The notes: generated by a model from the sequence alone, not told the origin. A DNA stretch of 64,000 nt from Hordeum vulgare subsp. vulgare (GCF_904849725.1 NC_058521.1:559694176-559758175), one strand, 5' to 3'. Numbered from the stretch's first letter, positions 42,538 to 55,324 are shown. A program made the numbers and translations.

Positions 42538-45500
42538 ATGGAGCACCCCCAAGACGAAGAAACAGAAGAGATTTTGGGGGAAATAATCGCAAAAGGAAGT
42601 GATGTCGTCTTGTCGTATCTCAACGACACCGATGGTCTGGAAGGACAGGGTGAAGAAGAAGGCTATGCTTATGATGGCTCCAGTGACCCATTAATGCCGA
42701 TACAAGAAGAAGGCTATGATTATGATGGCTCCGGTGAACGAACCGAGTCCGGCCAGGTATATATATTAGTTAAGCCTGTGCTAACTAGCTAATTGATGCA
42801 TTCATTGTTTTCGTATGTGCATATATTAATTAACTCTTGTCTTTCTTATTTTTCTAGCCCTCCGGATCGAGCACAACTTCCGTAAAGAGACGAGACCCGA
42901 AGAAAAAGTTGCGCTTGGATGAAAGGTTTGAGATCACAGCAATCGCGCGCGATGGCAAGCCGATGGAACTGTACCGGACAAAGGAAGCGTTTGCTAATCA
43001 GTGCGGGCTTCTTGTTAGGGACAAGATCCTGATCAGTATCCAGCAATGGTTAAAGCCTAAGAAGGAAGACCCTGAGGTGTCTTATGTCTCCGATATGCAG
43101 AAAGAAGATCTTTGGACAACGCTTAAGGCAAATTTCACCCTACCGCCAGAGGAGGATCCGAAGAAGCCAGTTATAGAGCAATTGATCAAGTCTCATGCTC
43201 TTAAGAAGATGGAAGAACTATTCAGGAGGTGGAAGAATGAGGTGAAAACGTTTGTCGACAAAGAAATTACACCAGAATTCACCGTCCGGTTTGAGAAGAT
43301 CAGAGATCACTGGTCCGCATTTGTGGCCTACAAGACATCGTAAAAGAGTAAGAAGATGTCAACGACAAACAAGGAAAATGTTGCGAAGAAGAAGCATCAC
43401 CATCGCACGGGGTCAGATGGCTACCTCAAAGCCCGACCTTTGTGGGACAAGGCTGAGAATGACCTGATTGCTAAAGGGGTCGAACCAGAGACATTGAACT
43501 GGCCAGACCGTTCCCGGACTTGGTTCTTCGGGGTTGGCGGAACCTTGGACCCTGTATCAGGGAAGTGTGTTTGGATGGAAGAGCAACTGTGAATACCCGC
43601 CACGAGGCTTAAGGAGTATATCGAGAAAGCGCAGCAAGGGACGTTCGTTCGAGACAGAGAGAAGGACAAGCTCACAATGGCCCTCGGGAATCCTGAGCAC
43701 CCTGGACGGACCCGAGGCACGCCAGGCTCCGTTCCGTGGAAGGTTGGGTTTCCGTACGTAGGGGGTTACAAATGCCAGGAGAGGAGGAAGAAAAAGTGGA
43801 GCATTGCCAACTGGAGGCGCTGCACGAAAGGGTACAAGGGCTAGAGGAACGAGAAGCAGATCACGGCAAACGACCTGTCGAAGCTTCCCTTGAAGCTACC
43901 CCGCCATCTCAGCGGAGAAGCAGCGTGGCTTCCACCGAGAGGCTCCTGCTAGCTACCCCGTGGATGCTATCACACAGTCTCAACATTGCCACCTTATGGC
44001 GCGATGGATGACATTCAAAGTCAAGGCGGCTGTTGGAGTTGTTTTACCTACTGAACCTGGCACAACCTACCACGGCCGGTCGATTCCAGAAGGATATGCT
44101 AGGGTGATGGTGGATCAAATAACGGACGGATTTGAGGACCTTGAGCTTGACCACCCTACGGGTGAAGGGAAGATTCAGCTGGGTTCTTCTCCGAAGACTA
44201 CATGCCTATGGCGGAACGAGCTCATCAACCTTCTGAACTCCGCTTCTGCCTCCTCCTCCTCCTCCGGCGAGTCACGGCACTCCGCCTCCTCCTCCGGCGA
44301 GTGATCAGGGCACTCAGTCTCCTCCTCCTCTGCCTCCTCCTCCGGCGAGTGATCACGGCACTCAGTCTCCTTCTCCTCCTCCGCTTCCTCCTCCGCTTCC
44401 TCCTCCGGTGAGTGATCACGGCACTCAGTCTCCTTCTCCGGCGCATGGCGGCACTCCGCCTCCTTCTCCGCCTGCGCCGGCACGCCCGAGCAGCCAACCT
44501 CCTCCTTCTGTGCCTCGTCAACAAGGGCGGAAGAGACCCGCCGCCGCTCCGGCTGCTCCTGCGTGTCGTCCTTCTACTCCGCCTCAGAAGAAAGGAAAGA
44601 CAGTCGCAACCGCTCCGTCTGCTCCGGCGTCTAGCAGTACAGCCAGAGGCAGGCAATACAAATACGGTCCTTCTCTGAAGACTCCAGAAAAGTTACCATA
44701 CGATAGGAGCCAGGAGGAAAACGCGAAGATCGTGCAAGCCGAAGTGAAAAACTTCTTTGAAGGGGTGAAAGCAAAGAATCATCCACCTTCGGAGGAGAAG
44801 ATAGATCCGGTAAAAGCGAAGCGTACTCTGGCTGCCCTGAAGAAACCACCAAAGTCTCCTATGAAAGGCAACTATGAGTGCATTATTAGAAAGTCAATTA
44901 TCGAAGTGGAGCGGTCGGGAAGTACTGTCAGTGATCAAAGGTTAGCAGAACGACGAGCTGGGAAGAAAGTTGTCGAGCTCGGCGAACAAGTGAACCAATC
45001 GTCCCCCCCGCTCAAGGTGTCTAGCGATATCGTCGCTAATCATCCGGGGATCTTGTTGCCCGGTACCAATCCTGTAGATTATCTCCCCGACGATGCACAT
45101 TTTGATTTATTGGAGGTGGACGAACACAAATACGTGTACGGGAAGCCTCTCGTCAAAGATGAAAGATCTCTAACAACAATGATGCGAAGATTCCATGATT
45201 GGTACATGAAAACCTGCAAATAGTCTGGGGGAGTAATATTTTGACGCTGAGAGTTAGAAAGGAGCATGACCTCGTTGGACTTGAACTGTTGATGGTTCCA
45301 TTTGAGGAGTTCTTCCCTTTTTCAATCTCCTGGCCCTCGATAAATTAATGATCACTTGCTACTTCCTGTAAGTAGTACTACTTCTGTCATTAAGTCTCTA
45401 TATTTACGTCACTCTTTCATTGCATGTATTTTTAATTATCCTCACTATATTATATGCAGATTGAAGATCGTCGAATTGAAGAAAAGGCAAATCGGTGATA

Positions 45501-46406
45501 TTTGGTTCATTAACACAAATCTCGTGGATGCATTTATGATTAAATTTCAGGCCAAAGGTACCGAGGCCAACTGCTACAATGTTTGTATTGAATTCCAGTG
45601 AGTGTTACTGTCTTGTGCATATTCGGTTTCCCTTATTAGTCAAGGTTATAGTAATGTAATTGATGAGTTATGCATGCGTGCGCAGCTTTCATTATATTCT
45701 CCTAGATATTAAGCTTGAGCAGGGACTAGTAACCATCTTAGACTCGAGACGAAAAGATCCCAACGAGTATGCGGACATGACTGAAATTCTACACAAGTAA
45801 GTTAAATCGATCATTATCGCACCATATCGGTAACTTTGTTCATTTCCTGATATCAAGTAATTGTTTCCTTTGTCTGGCAGGGTTTGGAAAAAATTCACCT
45901 CAAAAACTTCGGGACTGCCAAAGAAGCTGCAATTTAGACACCCGAAAGTAAGTACTATAGTAGCATGTTCCACGCATCTCCTAGTGATTCAAGCGCTAGT
46001 TTCATCAATACCATTTAGCATGCTTGCTAACTATCAGTTTGATTGACCTCTATTTCTTGTAAAGTGGTTGTGGCAGGAACCAGGGAATGATTACTGTGGA
46101 TACTACATTTGCGAATCCATCCGCCACACGACCTGTGAGCGGGGCTACTCTAACAAACAATATGACGTGCGTAAATAATAATATTCAAAACTTTATTTTA
46201 TTACCATCATTTGTGTTCTTTTTCATTTATTCATATATATGTATTGACCCCCTTCTTCAAATTAGATATATCGGATGCGGAATGAACTCCTACTAGGAGA
46301 TCGTATGCGAGGAATTGAAAAGGAATTGGCGGCATTCTTTCTTGACCACGTGATCGCTGAAGACGGAGAATGCCATGTGAACCGTAATCAGTTGAATTTG
46401 AATTAG
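42538..46406 (+). pseudogene. CACTA ORF2-type gene with Ulp1-like C48 peptidase domain (broken)
   Basis: Exon 1 is 42538-42756 (acidic, with GYAYDGS repeats). Exon 2 runs from 42858 to about 45367 and contains LRLDERFEITAIARDGKPM, TWFFGVGGTLDP, PEHPGRTRGTPGSVPWKVGFP, a proline-rich stretch and RSLTTMMRRFHDWYMKTC. Later exons (45460-45597, 45686-45796, 45881-45947, 46065-46166, 46266-46406) encode a Ulp1-like cysteine peptidase, with His in FHYILLDIK, Asp in TILDSRR and Cys in DYCGYYICE. In-frame stops at 43341-43343 (TAA) and 43590-43592 (TGA), at least two frame changes (near 43790 and 43960) and the early TAG near 45221 show it is dead. Ulp1 domains in plant transposon proteins may remove SUMO, but the function in the element is not established. 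Confidence 0.85.
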
Positions 46407-46777
46407 GAGATTATATTGTAAGAGATAATTATATTATATATATGTAGCCAGTAGCGTCGGATAGATATACGAGAACTTGTTGTTCGACCAATCTCTCAGA
46501 GAAGGAGATGTGGTCGATATCACTTCTCTTTGTATGCATATGTTCATGACGATCTTCTGTTTCCTTCATTTGCTTACTATCTAGCGTGTCTAGTCCTCTC
46601 CATACGTATAGTATGTAGCGTCGACCAAGCACGGAGATAAGAGAGGACACTTCTCTCTATTCATTAGCTAGATAATACAATATATGAAACACCTAAATTA
46701 ACCCCCCAAAACCCCCTAACCCCCCCCCCTTCAAAAAAAACAAAAACCCCAGCACCTGAAATGCTGATGCGTGGATG

Positions 46778-46988
46778 CCTATTGGTCCCGGTTGGTGTCA
46801 CCAACCGGGACTAAAGGCCCCCCTGCCTAGGCTCGCCGCACCGGCCACGTGTAGGCCCATCTGTCCCGGTTCGTGTAAGAACCGGGACTAAAGGCCAAGG
46901 GCATTAGTAACGACCTTTTAGTCCCGGTTCCGAAACCGGGACAGAAGGCCCTTACGAACCGGGACAAAAGGCCCTTTTTCTACTAGTG
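46778..46988. repeat. Right subterminal repeats of the CACTA
   Basis: Repeated ggtcccggttggtgtcaccaaccggga, cggttcgtgtaagaaccggg and gggacaaaaggcc units run up to the right terminus. Confidence 0.85.
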
Positions 46989-46995
46989 AGATTAA

Positions 46996-47262
46996 GTGGT
47001 TGTTTGGTTCTACATCAAACAATGCCACATTTTACCACACAATGTTGCCATATTCAATTAAGGTGAGTTTTTTTTAAATGAAAGTAACAAGTTGGCAAGC
47101 CTAAAGGAACATAGCCATGCTTTTAAAGTGTATGTAATATGGGACCCTAGTGTGGCTAGCCTAAGATGTGGCTTCAATCAAACACTCACTTAATTTGATC
47201 AAACTTGCCAAATTTTAGATGTAGCAATCTTTGGAAAATTTGGTCTCAAACCAAACAACCCC
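46996..47262. repeat. Tourist-type MITE
   Basis: A 267-bp unit begins gtggttgtttggttc and ends caaaccaaacaacccc, flanked by TAA (46993-46995, 47263-47265). The CACTA inserted only a few bases from its left edge. Confidence 0.8.
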
Positions 47263-47326
47263 TAAGAGCATCTACGCTCCTCGTTAGATGAGAATTTCCC
47301 GACAATTCACGTAATAGAGCATCTCC

Positions 47327-47627
47327 AACAGACGCGTACTAAAAATAATTATACAGCGACGAAATAGCGTTTTTTAGCGTACCGGAGAATATTTGCTTCA
47401 ACACGCACCACAAAGTATGATGCCCAATCCTACGGCCCCAAATGCGGCGGCCAGCACGCACAATCCTATGCCCCAAATATGCAGCCCGGAAGACAGCACG
47501 GGCGCTCGCATTTTTTGTGAACGTCATATTTTACAGTCTCCGTTGGAGCACTGTTTTTGTCCTCGACGCACAAAAACACTAGTTTTTAGCATGCGAGGCC
47601 TTTTTAACGCGTCTGTTGGAGATTCTC
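47327..47627. repeat. MITE with gagcatctccaacagacgcg ends
   Basis: Inverted ends gagcatctccaacagacgcg and cgcgtctgttggagattctc enclose 300 bp without coding capacity. The target duplication is unclear. Confidence 0.7.
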
Positions 47628-47969
47628 TAAGATAGAGCATTCATAAAAGCTTTACCATTTCGTGCATAGAATCACCCCTCCTAACCACACGCCCCTTCTA
47701 ACCCTAGTCGCGGTCGCCTTCTAATCTCCTCGCCGCTAGACAAAGGTTGGCGGTTGATAATGGCGGTGGTGGGGCCTTCCTACATCGTTGCTCTAGGGCA
47801 TGGTCTCACCAAATTCTTGTGCGGGTGCCTAGGTCTACCTTCGTGCATTCGCTCCCCACCATGTTGGTGAATTGATCTGGTGGAGGTGGGTTGGCCTGGC
47901 GGTGCCGATCGGTGCTACTTTGCACGCGGCCAAACACTCTCCTCGCAGTATTTGGCGGCGCATGGTGGT
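47628..47969. other. Unassigned stretch before the Gypsy LTR
   Basis: A GC-moderate segment with no recognised protein, repeat edge or regulatory motif. Confidence 0.4.
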
Positions 47970-49484
47970 TGATGACCCACAAGTATAGGGGACCAATCAT
48001 AGTCCTTTCGATAAGTAAGAGTGTCGAACCCAATGAGGAGCAGAAGGAAAGACAAGCCGTTTTCAGCAAGGTAATTTTTACAAGCACTGAAATGGTGGTA
48101 ACAAGTTGTTTGATAGCAAGATAATTGTAACAAGTAACGAGTAGCAATAGTAACAATAGGTGCAGCAAGATAGCCCAATCCTTTTGTGGCAAAGGACAGG
48201 ACGAAACGGTTTCTTATAATAGGCAAAGCGTTCTTGAGGGCACACATGAATTTCATCTAGTTAGTTTTGTCATGTCGGGTTAATTCGCGTTCGGTACTTT
48301 GATAATTTGATATGTGGGTGGACCGGCGCTTGGGTGTTGTTCTTACTTGAAAAAACCTCCCACTTATGATTAACCCTCCCGCAAGCATCCGCAACTACGA
48401 GAAAAGTATTAAGAATAAATTACAACAATAGCATTAAACAAAGGGATCCAAATCAGTCCATTACAGAAGTGCATAAACTGGGATTTAAGTTTCTATCACT
48501 CTCGCAACCCACCATCTAATTACTACTCCACAAATGCATTCACTTAGGCCCAAAGATGTTGAAGTGTTATGTAGTCTACGTACACATAACACCACTAAGG
48601 GAATCACAACATTCACATCATCAAAATATATCGAACGAATATCAACTTCACATGACTAGTTGCAACATGACTTCTCTCGTGGACTCAACAACAAAAGTAA
48701 CTACTCACAAGTGATAAACATTCTCATGATGAGAGAGGTATTAAATAGCATATTTGATCTGAACATATGATCTTCCACCAAATAAACCATAAAGCATCAA
48801 CTACAAGATGTAATCAACACTACTAGTCACACCCCATGTACCAATCTAAGGTTCCGGTACAAGATTGAGCACAAGAGATGAACTAGGGTTTTCAGAGGAG
48901 ATGGTGATGATGAAGATGTTGATGAAGATTGGCCTTCCTAAGATGAGAGGGTTGTTGGTGAGGACGATGGCTTCGATTTTCCCTCCTCGAGGGGAGTTCC
49001 TCCGACGGAATCGCTCCACCAGAGGGCAAAATTGCTCCTGCCCATGTTCCGCCTTGAGACGGCGACGCTTCATCTGGAAAGTCCTCTCCTAATTTTTCAG
49101 GTCAAAAGAAAATTTATACCAGAAGATGGTCGCTAGAGGTGGGCCAGGGGGGGCCACTATCCACCATGACGCGCCAGGGGGTGCTGGCAGGCCTTGGTGC
49201 CTAGTGGGGACCTGGTAGCCCCATTCTAGTACTTCTTTCCTCTGGTATTTTTTATTTATTTCAAAATAAATCTCCGTGAAGTTTCAGCCCATTTGGAGAT
49301 GTGCAGAATAGGTATCTTTTACGTAGCTTTTTCAGGTCCAGAATTTCATATGCGGCATCCTCCTCTTTATGTAAACCTTGCATATTATGAGAGAAAAGGC
49401 ATTAGAATTACTCAACCAAGTGGTATAATGCATAAAAACACTAAAAATAACAGTAACAAAACATGATGCAAAATGAACGTATCA
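47970..49484 (-). repeat. 3' LTR of a second Athila-like Gypsy element
   Basis: On the minus strand it runs from TGATACGTTCATTTTGCATC at 49484 to GTGGGTCATCA at 47970. It is homologous along its length to the LTR at 3261-4734. A polypurine tract (ctcgggggagt on the minus strand) adjoins its internal edge at 49485, so this is a 3' LTR. Confidence 0.85.
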
Positions 49485-51073
49485 ACTCCCCCGAGTTTAG
49501 ATCTCGCTTGTCCTCAAGCGAAAGCCGATAACGAAAATCATGACCACATGTTTTGGGAAAGAGGTGCTGCTAAAAACAAAACATAGACATTGTCCCATCA
49601 TGCTCGTTATTATAACAACAAATAACTTTTATAAAATACGCCATCACATCATTTTCATCATAAGAACTTCTCATAAATAAGTAACGATTCATCACATCAT
49701 CAAAGTTTGAAGTGTAAGCTCGGTTGAAAACTAACCAACTATGTTTTTAGTCGACTTTGCAACACAATTCATCATATTTTTAAGAGAGGTTCACATATCA
49801 GAGCTTTTAAACAAGTGTACATACTCAACCATCATTTAGTCTTCTATGATTGCTAACACTCATCACATACATATGAATAAAAGGTTTGAACCAATCGAAC
49901 ACATAGAAAGATAGGGGCTTAAAGTGTTTCCTCCCAATGTATTCACCCCAAGAGTGATGTCAATAATAATGACTCATGTTCATTCACATTCTACTGGATA
50001 TATATGTCCAGATCTTTCCTACCACGTGATCCTTGCCAAACAGAAGATAAAGAGGAGTAGAGAAGAATACTTTGACTCTTGCATAAACGTAAAAGATAGA
50101 CCCTTCGCCGAGGGAAGCAGAGGTTGTCATGCGCTTTTTGATTGTATGCCAAATCTCTTAGTGCAAAGGAACGTTACGTTATATTGCCCCTTGTGATGGC
50201 AACCTTTATTATGCGGTTCGTCACGTTTATTATCGCCATCACAAGTTTGTACAATGCTTAATTTACCTTACACTAAATGATCAAACATGTTTAGCGGCAA
50301 TTTTTATTGCCTTGTGCACCGATGACAACTTACTTGAAGGATCTTACTCAATCCATAGGTAGGTATGGTGGACTCTTAAAACATGCATTTGGGTTTAAGA
50401 TTTTGGATGCACAAGTAGAATCTCTACTTAGTGCGGAGTTTTGTCTAGCAAAGATATTGGGAAAGCACCACGTCTTAGTGGATCTATAACAATATAACTT
50501 CTATGTGAATGTGAACAAACATAAATCATTACGTTGTCCTCCTTGTCCAATGTCAACAGTTTTGACATATTATAATTAATGGGGGCTCACAATCATAAAA
50601 GATGTCAAGGATAGTGTATTTGCATGTAAATCTTCTATTCCCTAATTAATTATTTCATGTGTTGCATTACCGACCAATATTATGTTTATCAATCTCCAAC
50701 AAATTTTACTACTTATACTTTTCCTTATGTGGTATCACTATTTACTATAAGATTAGCATATGATATTTTTCATTATTTTGCTTTATTTTTATTGTAGCAA
50801 GAAAGTAAAGAAGCAAAACTCAAAGTAAAATTTGTTATGTAACTCTTACTTGATTACATAGATAGATAGATCACGAAACTAGCACTCGAAAAGAAGAATC
50901 GAACTAAACTTTTATTTGACTAAATCACGAAATAGCCAAAGATCAAACTAAGATGGACAAAGATAATAAGAGCCATGGTGATACGATACTCGGACACCTC
51001 CCCAAGCTTGCCACAAGCCAAGGGGAGTGCACATACCTGTGTGCTCAAGTCTCCTTCTTCGATGATGAAGATG
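49485..51073 (-). mobile_element. Gypsy 3' internal non-coding region
   Basis: It begins with the polypurine tract and the cgcttgaggacaagcg motif on the minus strand, and ends at the CACTA insertion at 51074. A second purine-rich tract (cttggggaggt, minus) occurs near 51000. Athila elements have a long non-coding or env-like region here. No surviving ORF is recognisable. Confidence 0.7.
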
Positions 51074-53055
51074 CACTAGTAGGGAAAAGCTTATAGGTAG
51101 AATTTTAGCAATAGCGCCAGTTGTGAGCCTGACGCTTAGTAGTAGCGCAGGTGAGGACAAGCGCTACAGGTATCCTGTTAGCAATAGCGTCCGTCGTCAA
51201 ACATGCGCTATTGCTAATCGGTCCGACCGTGACACGTATGGGCGAGCTATAGTAGTAGAGTTCGTCAAGAAGAAACACTACTACTAAATCCATAGCGGTA
51301 GCGCCCTTTTGTGACCCGTGCTACTTCTACACACGCCCCTCACAATCTCCCTCCCACCTCCTTACTCCCTCTCTCCACTCTGCGCCTTCGCCGCCGCCCC
51401 TCACTCTCTCCCTCTCCCCCTCCTCACTCCCCCGCTCCACGCACGCCCCTCGGCCCCTTCCTATATCCCTCCTCACCCCTTCCTCTCCACTCTGTGATGC
51501 TGCCACCGCCCCTCACTCTCTCCCTCTCCCCCTCCTCACTCCCTCCTTCTCCACTCTGCGTTGTCGTTGCGTCGGTGTCCTCACGCGACCCCGCTCCACG
51601 CACGCCTCTCCCTCCCTCCCTCTCCACTTTGCGCCGCCGGTGCCGCCACAGGTCCTCCCGACACGACCCCGGCGACCTCGACCCCGACCCCGACACCAAC
51701 ACCCACCCCGTCGACTGCTTCTACTCCGGGCTTCACCTTCGCGCGTCGGCCGTCTCCTTCTCTAGTGAGACATCCCCGCGCCTCCTTCTCCCGTTTGATT
51801 TCTAGTGTTTGGGTAGATTGCCAGGTTCTTGCTAGGACATTGCTAGGGTTCTTGCGAGGTGAAATTGTTTGTGAAACTAGTTGATGCCCCGAATTTTGTT
51901 GCGGGAATATTTGCAATATATATATTGTGTTTTATTATAGTATATTTGCTTGATTAGGTGTCATACTTGCATGTTGAGAGAAATATGTTAGTGGGGATAG
52001 CTATTTAGATATAGAAGATTAGATAGTTAATAAAAAACGAGTCAAAAATGAGTTTACGAAATTAACCATTTCTTTAAATTGCAAAACTAAGTCAAAAATG
52101 AGTCAGAAAAATGGTTTTAAGCCCAAATTCAAATGAGATGTCTGCTGTACAAATGATAACTAGAAAGTAAAACATTAAACGATAAGAAAATTTTCTCATA
52201 GGAATTTGTCTCGACGTCGATGATGCCCGGCCCACATCCTCGTCGTCAAGTGGTCGGTGACTTCCTTGAGAAGCGACATGTCCGGGACTAGGCTCCACCG
52301 GGCTGGCACTGGAAGGTGTTACCTTTCTGGGGCGCACCTTGGTGAGGAATCCGGGTCTCGTCGTCGACCCGGAGCTTCTTTGGTGGCAGCGCGTGGGCCA
52401 CTATCGGTGCGGAGGGAGATGGCCCCCACGGAGGTGGTACGTCACTGTATTAGGGAGGAAGACGAGCACGTCCGTCGCTACATGGCTGTGTTGGAAGCCA
52501 GGTTCTCCAATATTTGACAGGTTCTTCAGGGATCTCACCTAATTAAGCTATGATCCGGTGGTGGTTCCTTATATTTGGGTGTCCCCCGCCTGCGCCGTGA
52601 GACATCAACTGGAACTATATTAGTGATATTATATGATAATATTCGAGATGTGTTATTGATAATATTCGATGATGCATTAACTAGATTATTCCACATGATG
52701 TATTAGTTTTATTATATGATAATATTTGAGAGTTTTAGTAAAAAAACAGGTTCTTTCGGTCCGTCGTTGCTCCTTGTGTGACTTTCATGCATGTTCTTGA
52801 TCGATGAATCCTCACTGATGTCGTGGGGGACGCTTCCTCCTCTTCTCTTCTTGTGATATATACCTGCGTATAATGCTCAAGGAGGGGAGAGGAGGTGCGC
52901 CCATCACCTATGATCGAGCTATTAGCACGAAACACCTCCTAGTGCCTACGTTTTGTCGAAATGTTGGTTCATTTACGTTCCGGCAAATTTGAGGCGTTCA
53001 ATTTGTATTATTTTAATAATGGTCTTGCCGAGTTTTTGAATCATGAACACTGGAA

Positions 53056-53973
53056 ATGTCTGACGACGATAGGATCTCTAAGTGTGATTACTGCAGCGAT
53101 GATCGGGGTTTGTGCGACACGCGGCCAGACCTGCGAGACGGCGGGTTCTTCACCATCAAGCTTGACGAGACCTTCGATGTTTGTATGGTACACAATGATG
53201 ACAAGTGTTTTTTCGTAATTAAGCATGACTTTTGTTTCTTTGCTTCAACATGTAATTTCTGTTTTATACAATTCGACCAGTTCCTCCCCTACCATGCAAG
53301 AAAGTATGTGTTGGAGAGGCTCGGTTTTGAAGACCATCAGAGTATGGAGATGAGGAGAGCTAACCTGAGGACTAGATATGGTAACACATTTCTGGTCAAA
53401 GTAATGGATGCAGTTAATAACACAGAATTAGGGTGCTCAAATTGGGAAGCTCTTTGCAAGGCATATGGACTTCAGGAGGATATGGAAGTAACATTCGATA
53501 TTCGTCGTGAAGATCATACTGAAGGTAACATCGACATTTGGGTGGATGTCGATATGCTTCCTGTTTTACCTCCATGTGAGTTTGTCAACCATATTTGTCA
53601 AGTATTCCCTGTGTAAACTAATATAAGAGCATTTAGATCACAAAAGTAGTAATCTAAATGCTCTTATATTAGTTTACGGAGGGAGTAATTTGCATTCTAT
53701 ATTTAAAAATAGTTGGTGTTCATCCATACTAAATTTGTTAATTTATAATTTATAGCTTATTTTGTTTCTTCGAGTGAAATATGGAAATTAATTGACACGA
53801 TACACTACACTTATGGATCACATCTAACCTCGGAGGAGAAGGATGTTCTTATCCACTTTGTCCTTGGTGTCCTGGTTGGTAGGGACAAGTTCCCGTATAA
53901 TTTGAGAACTGGCCCAAATTATACATTTTACATGCCATTAGTGCATAGGTTGAGGGCGGATGACATTCGCTGA
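53056..53973 (+). CDS. B3-like DNA-binding domain protein in CACTA (hypothetical)
   Basis: Two exons are inferred: 53056-53575 and 53756-53973, joined in phase 1 across a gtgagt...tatag intron. A further in-frame intron (gtacac...gaccag, about 53188-53279) is possible. The stretch FLPYHARKYVLERLGF, GNTFLVKVMDAVNN and NWEALCKAYGLQEDMEVTFDI follows the strand pattern of plant B3 domains, in which a basic groove binds DNA. The downstream exon reads YFVSSSEIWKLIDTIHYTYG, SEEKDVLIHFVLG and ends LVHRLRADDIR. The N-terminus (SDDDRISKCDYCSDD) and true start are uncertain. There is no transposase. Whether it is expressed or serves the element is unknown; the B3 call is by pattern only. Confidence 0.5.
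53605..53685. repeat. Stowaway MITE in the intron of the B3-like gene
   Basis: An 81-bp near-perfect hairpin (arms ctaatataagagcatttagat) ends in acggagggag and is flanked by TA (53603-53604, 53686-53687). Without splicing, its first bases supply a stop codon to the B3-like frame. Confidence 0.85.
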
Positions 53974-54700
53974 AATATCTTGGTAAGAGTTGCTAATTAA
54001 GTACACTATTATTGCGTAAATGGTGTTGATTACATTGCTAACTAGGCTACTATTATGTTCTTGAACATAAACTGTCAAGTGATGTTGTGCCTTTGTTGAT
54101 GCATGCCAAAGGTCATATGACAATTAAAAGCCCGTTGAGGGCTTAGTTCGATTCTCCATATTAAACTGAGTGCAAATCAAAAGGACGGCTCAAATTGAAG
54201 CATGTAGACAAATAAAGAAGGATCGCATGCCACAAGCTGGAGATCGTTGGATCTCTCTCCTTCATCACGGAGACATGGGTGTTATTCTGTTTTATAACAT
54301 TTTACCTAGAAGAGAGGACTAGGTCCTATGAAAGAGAAGTTTTCCTGGTTTATATTAACTTGGCATGATCGATTAGGATGATGATTATTATGATGTTTTT
54401 TTCATTTTAGGATATTTTAACTTAGTATGATTAAGATGATGACGAGTTGTTAAATGAGTAAGATGATGATGAGTTATATGTCATATATTTGATTAAAGTG
54501 GATGGATGCAACATACATATGTGTTGTTCTATTGTATATTAATATGTGTAACCGTGTTTTAATAGAACATGCATATAAAAAAGGAAATATGTGTGTTTAC
54601 GAGTAGCGTGGGTCAGAAAAGCACGCTACTCAGAATTCAGTTAGCAATAGCGCTCGTTTACTACTAAACTTTAGTTGTAGCGCTGGGTAAACGACACTAC

Positions 54701-55251
54701 TTCATAAAAGAACCAGAACAAGAAGTATCGAGCATGGTTTGATCATTACGAGAAAGAAGACCGTAAAAGTTCTGAATAATAATTTCCCTCGGGAGCTCAT
54801 GATTGGGGCATGAATATAACATTGACTTCAGCCTCCCCCAAGTTAGAGCGATACTTTTTCCTTCGCGAGACCAAAAATTATAGATAAAATTCCGATCACG
54901 ATGAACAAGATGCATAGGATAATTCAGTTCCAAGATCCTATATCACATAGCCTATACGATGTTAATCCTTTTCCTCAGAGATAAAGAGAAAACCTTCTTC
55001 TTGACTTCATCTCCGGATAAACCTGCAAGATTAAATAATTCACAAACTTCATCCATGTAGATTAGGTGCATATCTAGATGTTTTGTTTCATCTCCTGCAT
55101 AAGAATTAGCTAGCAGTTTCTCTATCATATCCGAAAGAATTTCATAATAAACATTTTTAGTAGGTTCAGCAGGTTGAGGGACAACTCTTCGTGTTTCCGG
55201 TTGAGGTGAAGATACCCCGAACAAACCCCTTAAAGGATTACTTTCCATAGT
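54701..55251 (-). pseudogene. Gypsy gag fragment
   Basis: Minus-strand frames read NPLRGLFGVSSPQPETRR, ANSYAGDETKHLDMHLIYMD and, after a frame change near 54940, YPMHLVHRDRNFIYNFWSR and LKSMLYSCPNHELPREII. It aligns closely to gag at 3154-2570. It is cut off at 54701 by the CACTA sequence, so protease and polymerase are lost. Confidence 0.85.
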
Positions 55252-55324
55252 GACTAGTAATAATAAATTCAGCACATGATACAAATTTTCCCTTACCAAA
55301 TTCCGCTTACCAAAGGAGCTTCAC

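Larger units (their letters stand above)
37273..46988. mobile_element. CACTA (En/Spm-like) transposon or composite, 9.7 kb
   Basis: The left end tactagtagaaaa (first C of CACTA mutated to T) and right end tttttctactagtg are inverted repeats. Both are flanked by AGA (37270-37272 and 46989-46991), the 3-bp CACTA duplication. Subterminal regions consist of cccggtt(c/g)gtg...ccgggac units in both orientations. Inside are a broken GRF-type gene, two tandem arrays, an internal hairpin cluster and a broken ORF2. No TNP2/TNPD-type transposase is recognisable. The internal hairpin cluster may mark a second, nested element. Confidence 0.88.
51074..54700 (+). mobile_element. CACTA-type element with missing right terminus
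   Basis: The left end CACTAGTAGGGAAAAGC starts at 51074. The first 260 bp repeat agcaatagcgc and agtagcgc motifs in both orientations, and the last 100 bp (54600-54700) repeat them again (gttagcaatagcgctcg, gttgtagcgctggg). No right CACTA terminus is present; Gypsy gag sequence resumes directly at about 54701. The only gene is the B3-like one. A pyrimidine-rich stretch lies at 51335-51620. Confidence 0.7.

Noticed and set aside
44202..44411. Leu/Arg-rich and Ser-rich frames in the CACTA ORF2 region
   Set aside because: They are alternative readings of the proline-rich repeat whose correct frame (PPPPPASDHGTQSP type) is part of ORF2.
51311..51805. 164-codon Pro/Ser-rich frame in the second CACTA
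   Set aside because: It is produced by a pyrimidine-rich (ccctctcc) stretch, probably 5' UTR-like DNA, with no conserved motif.
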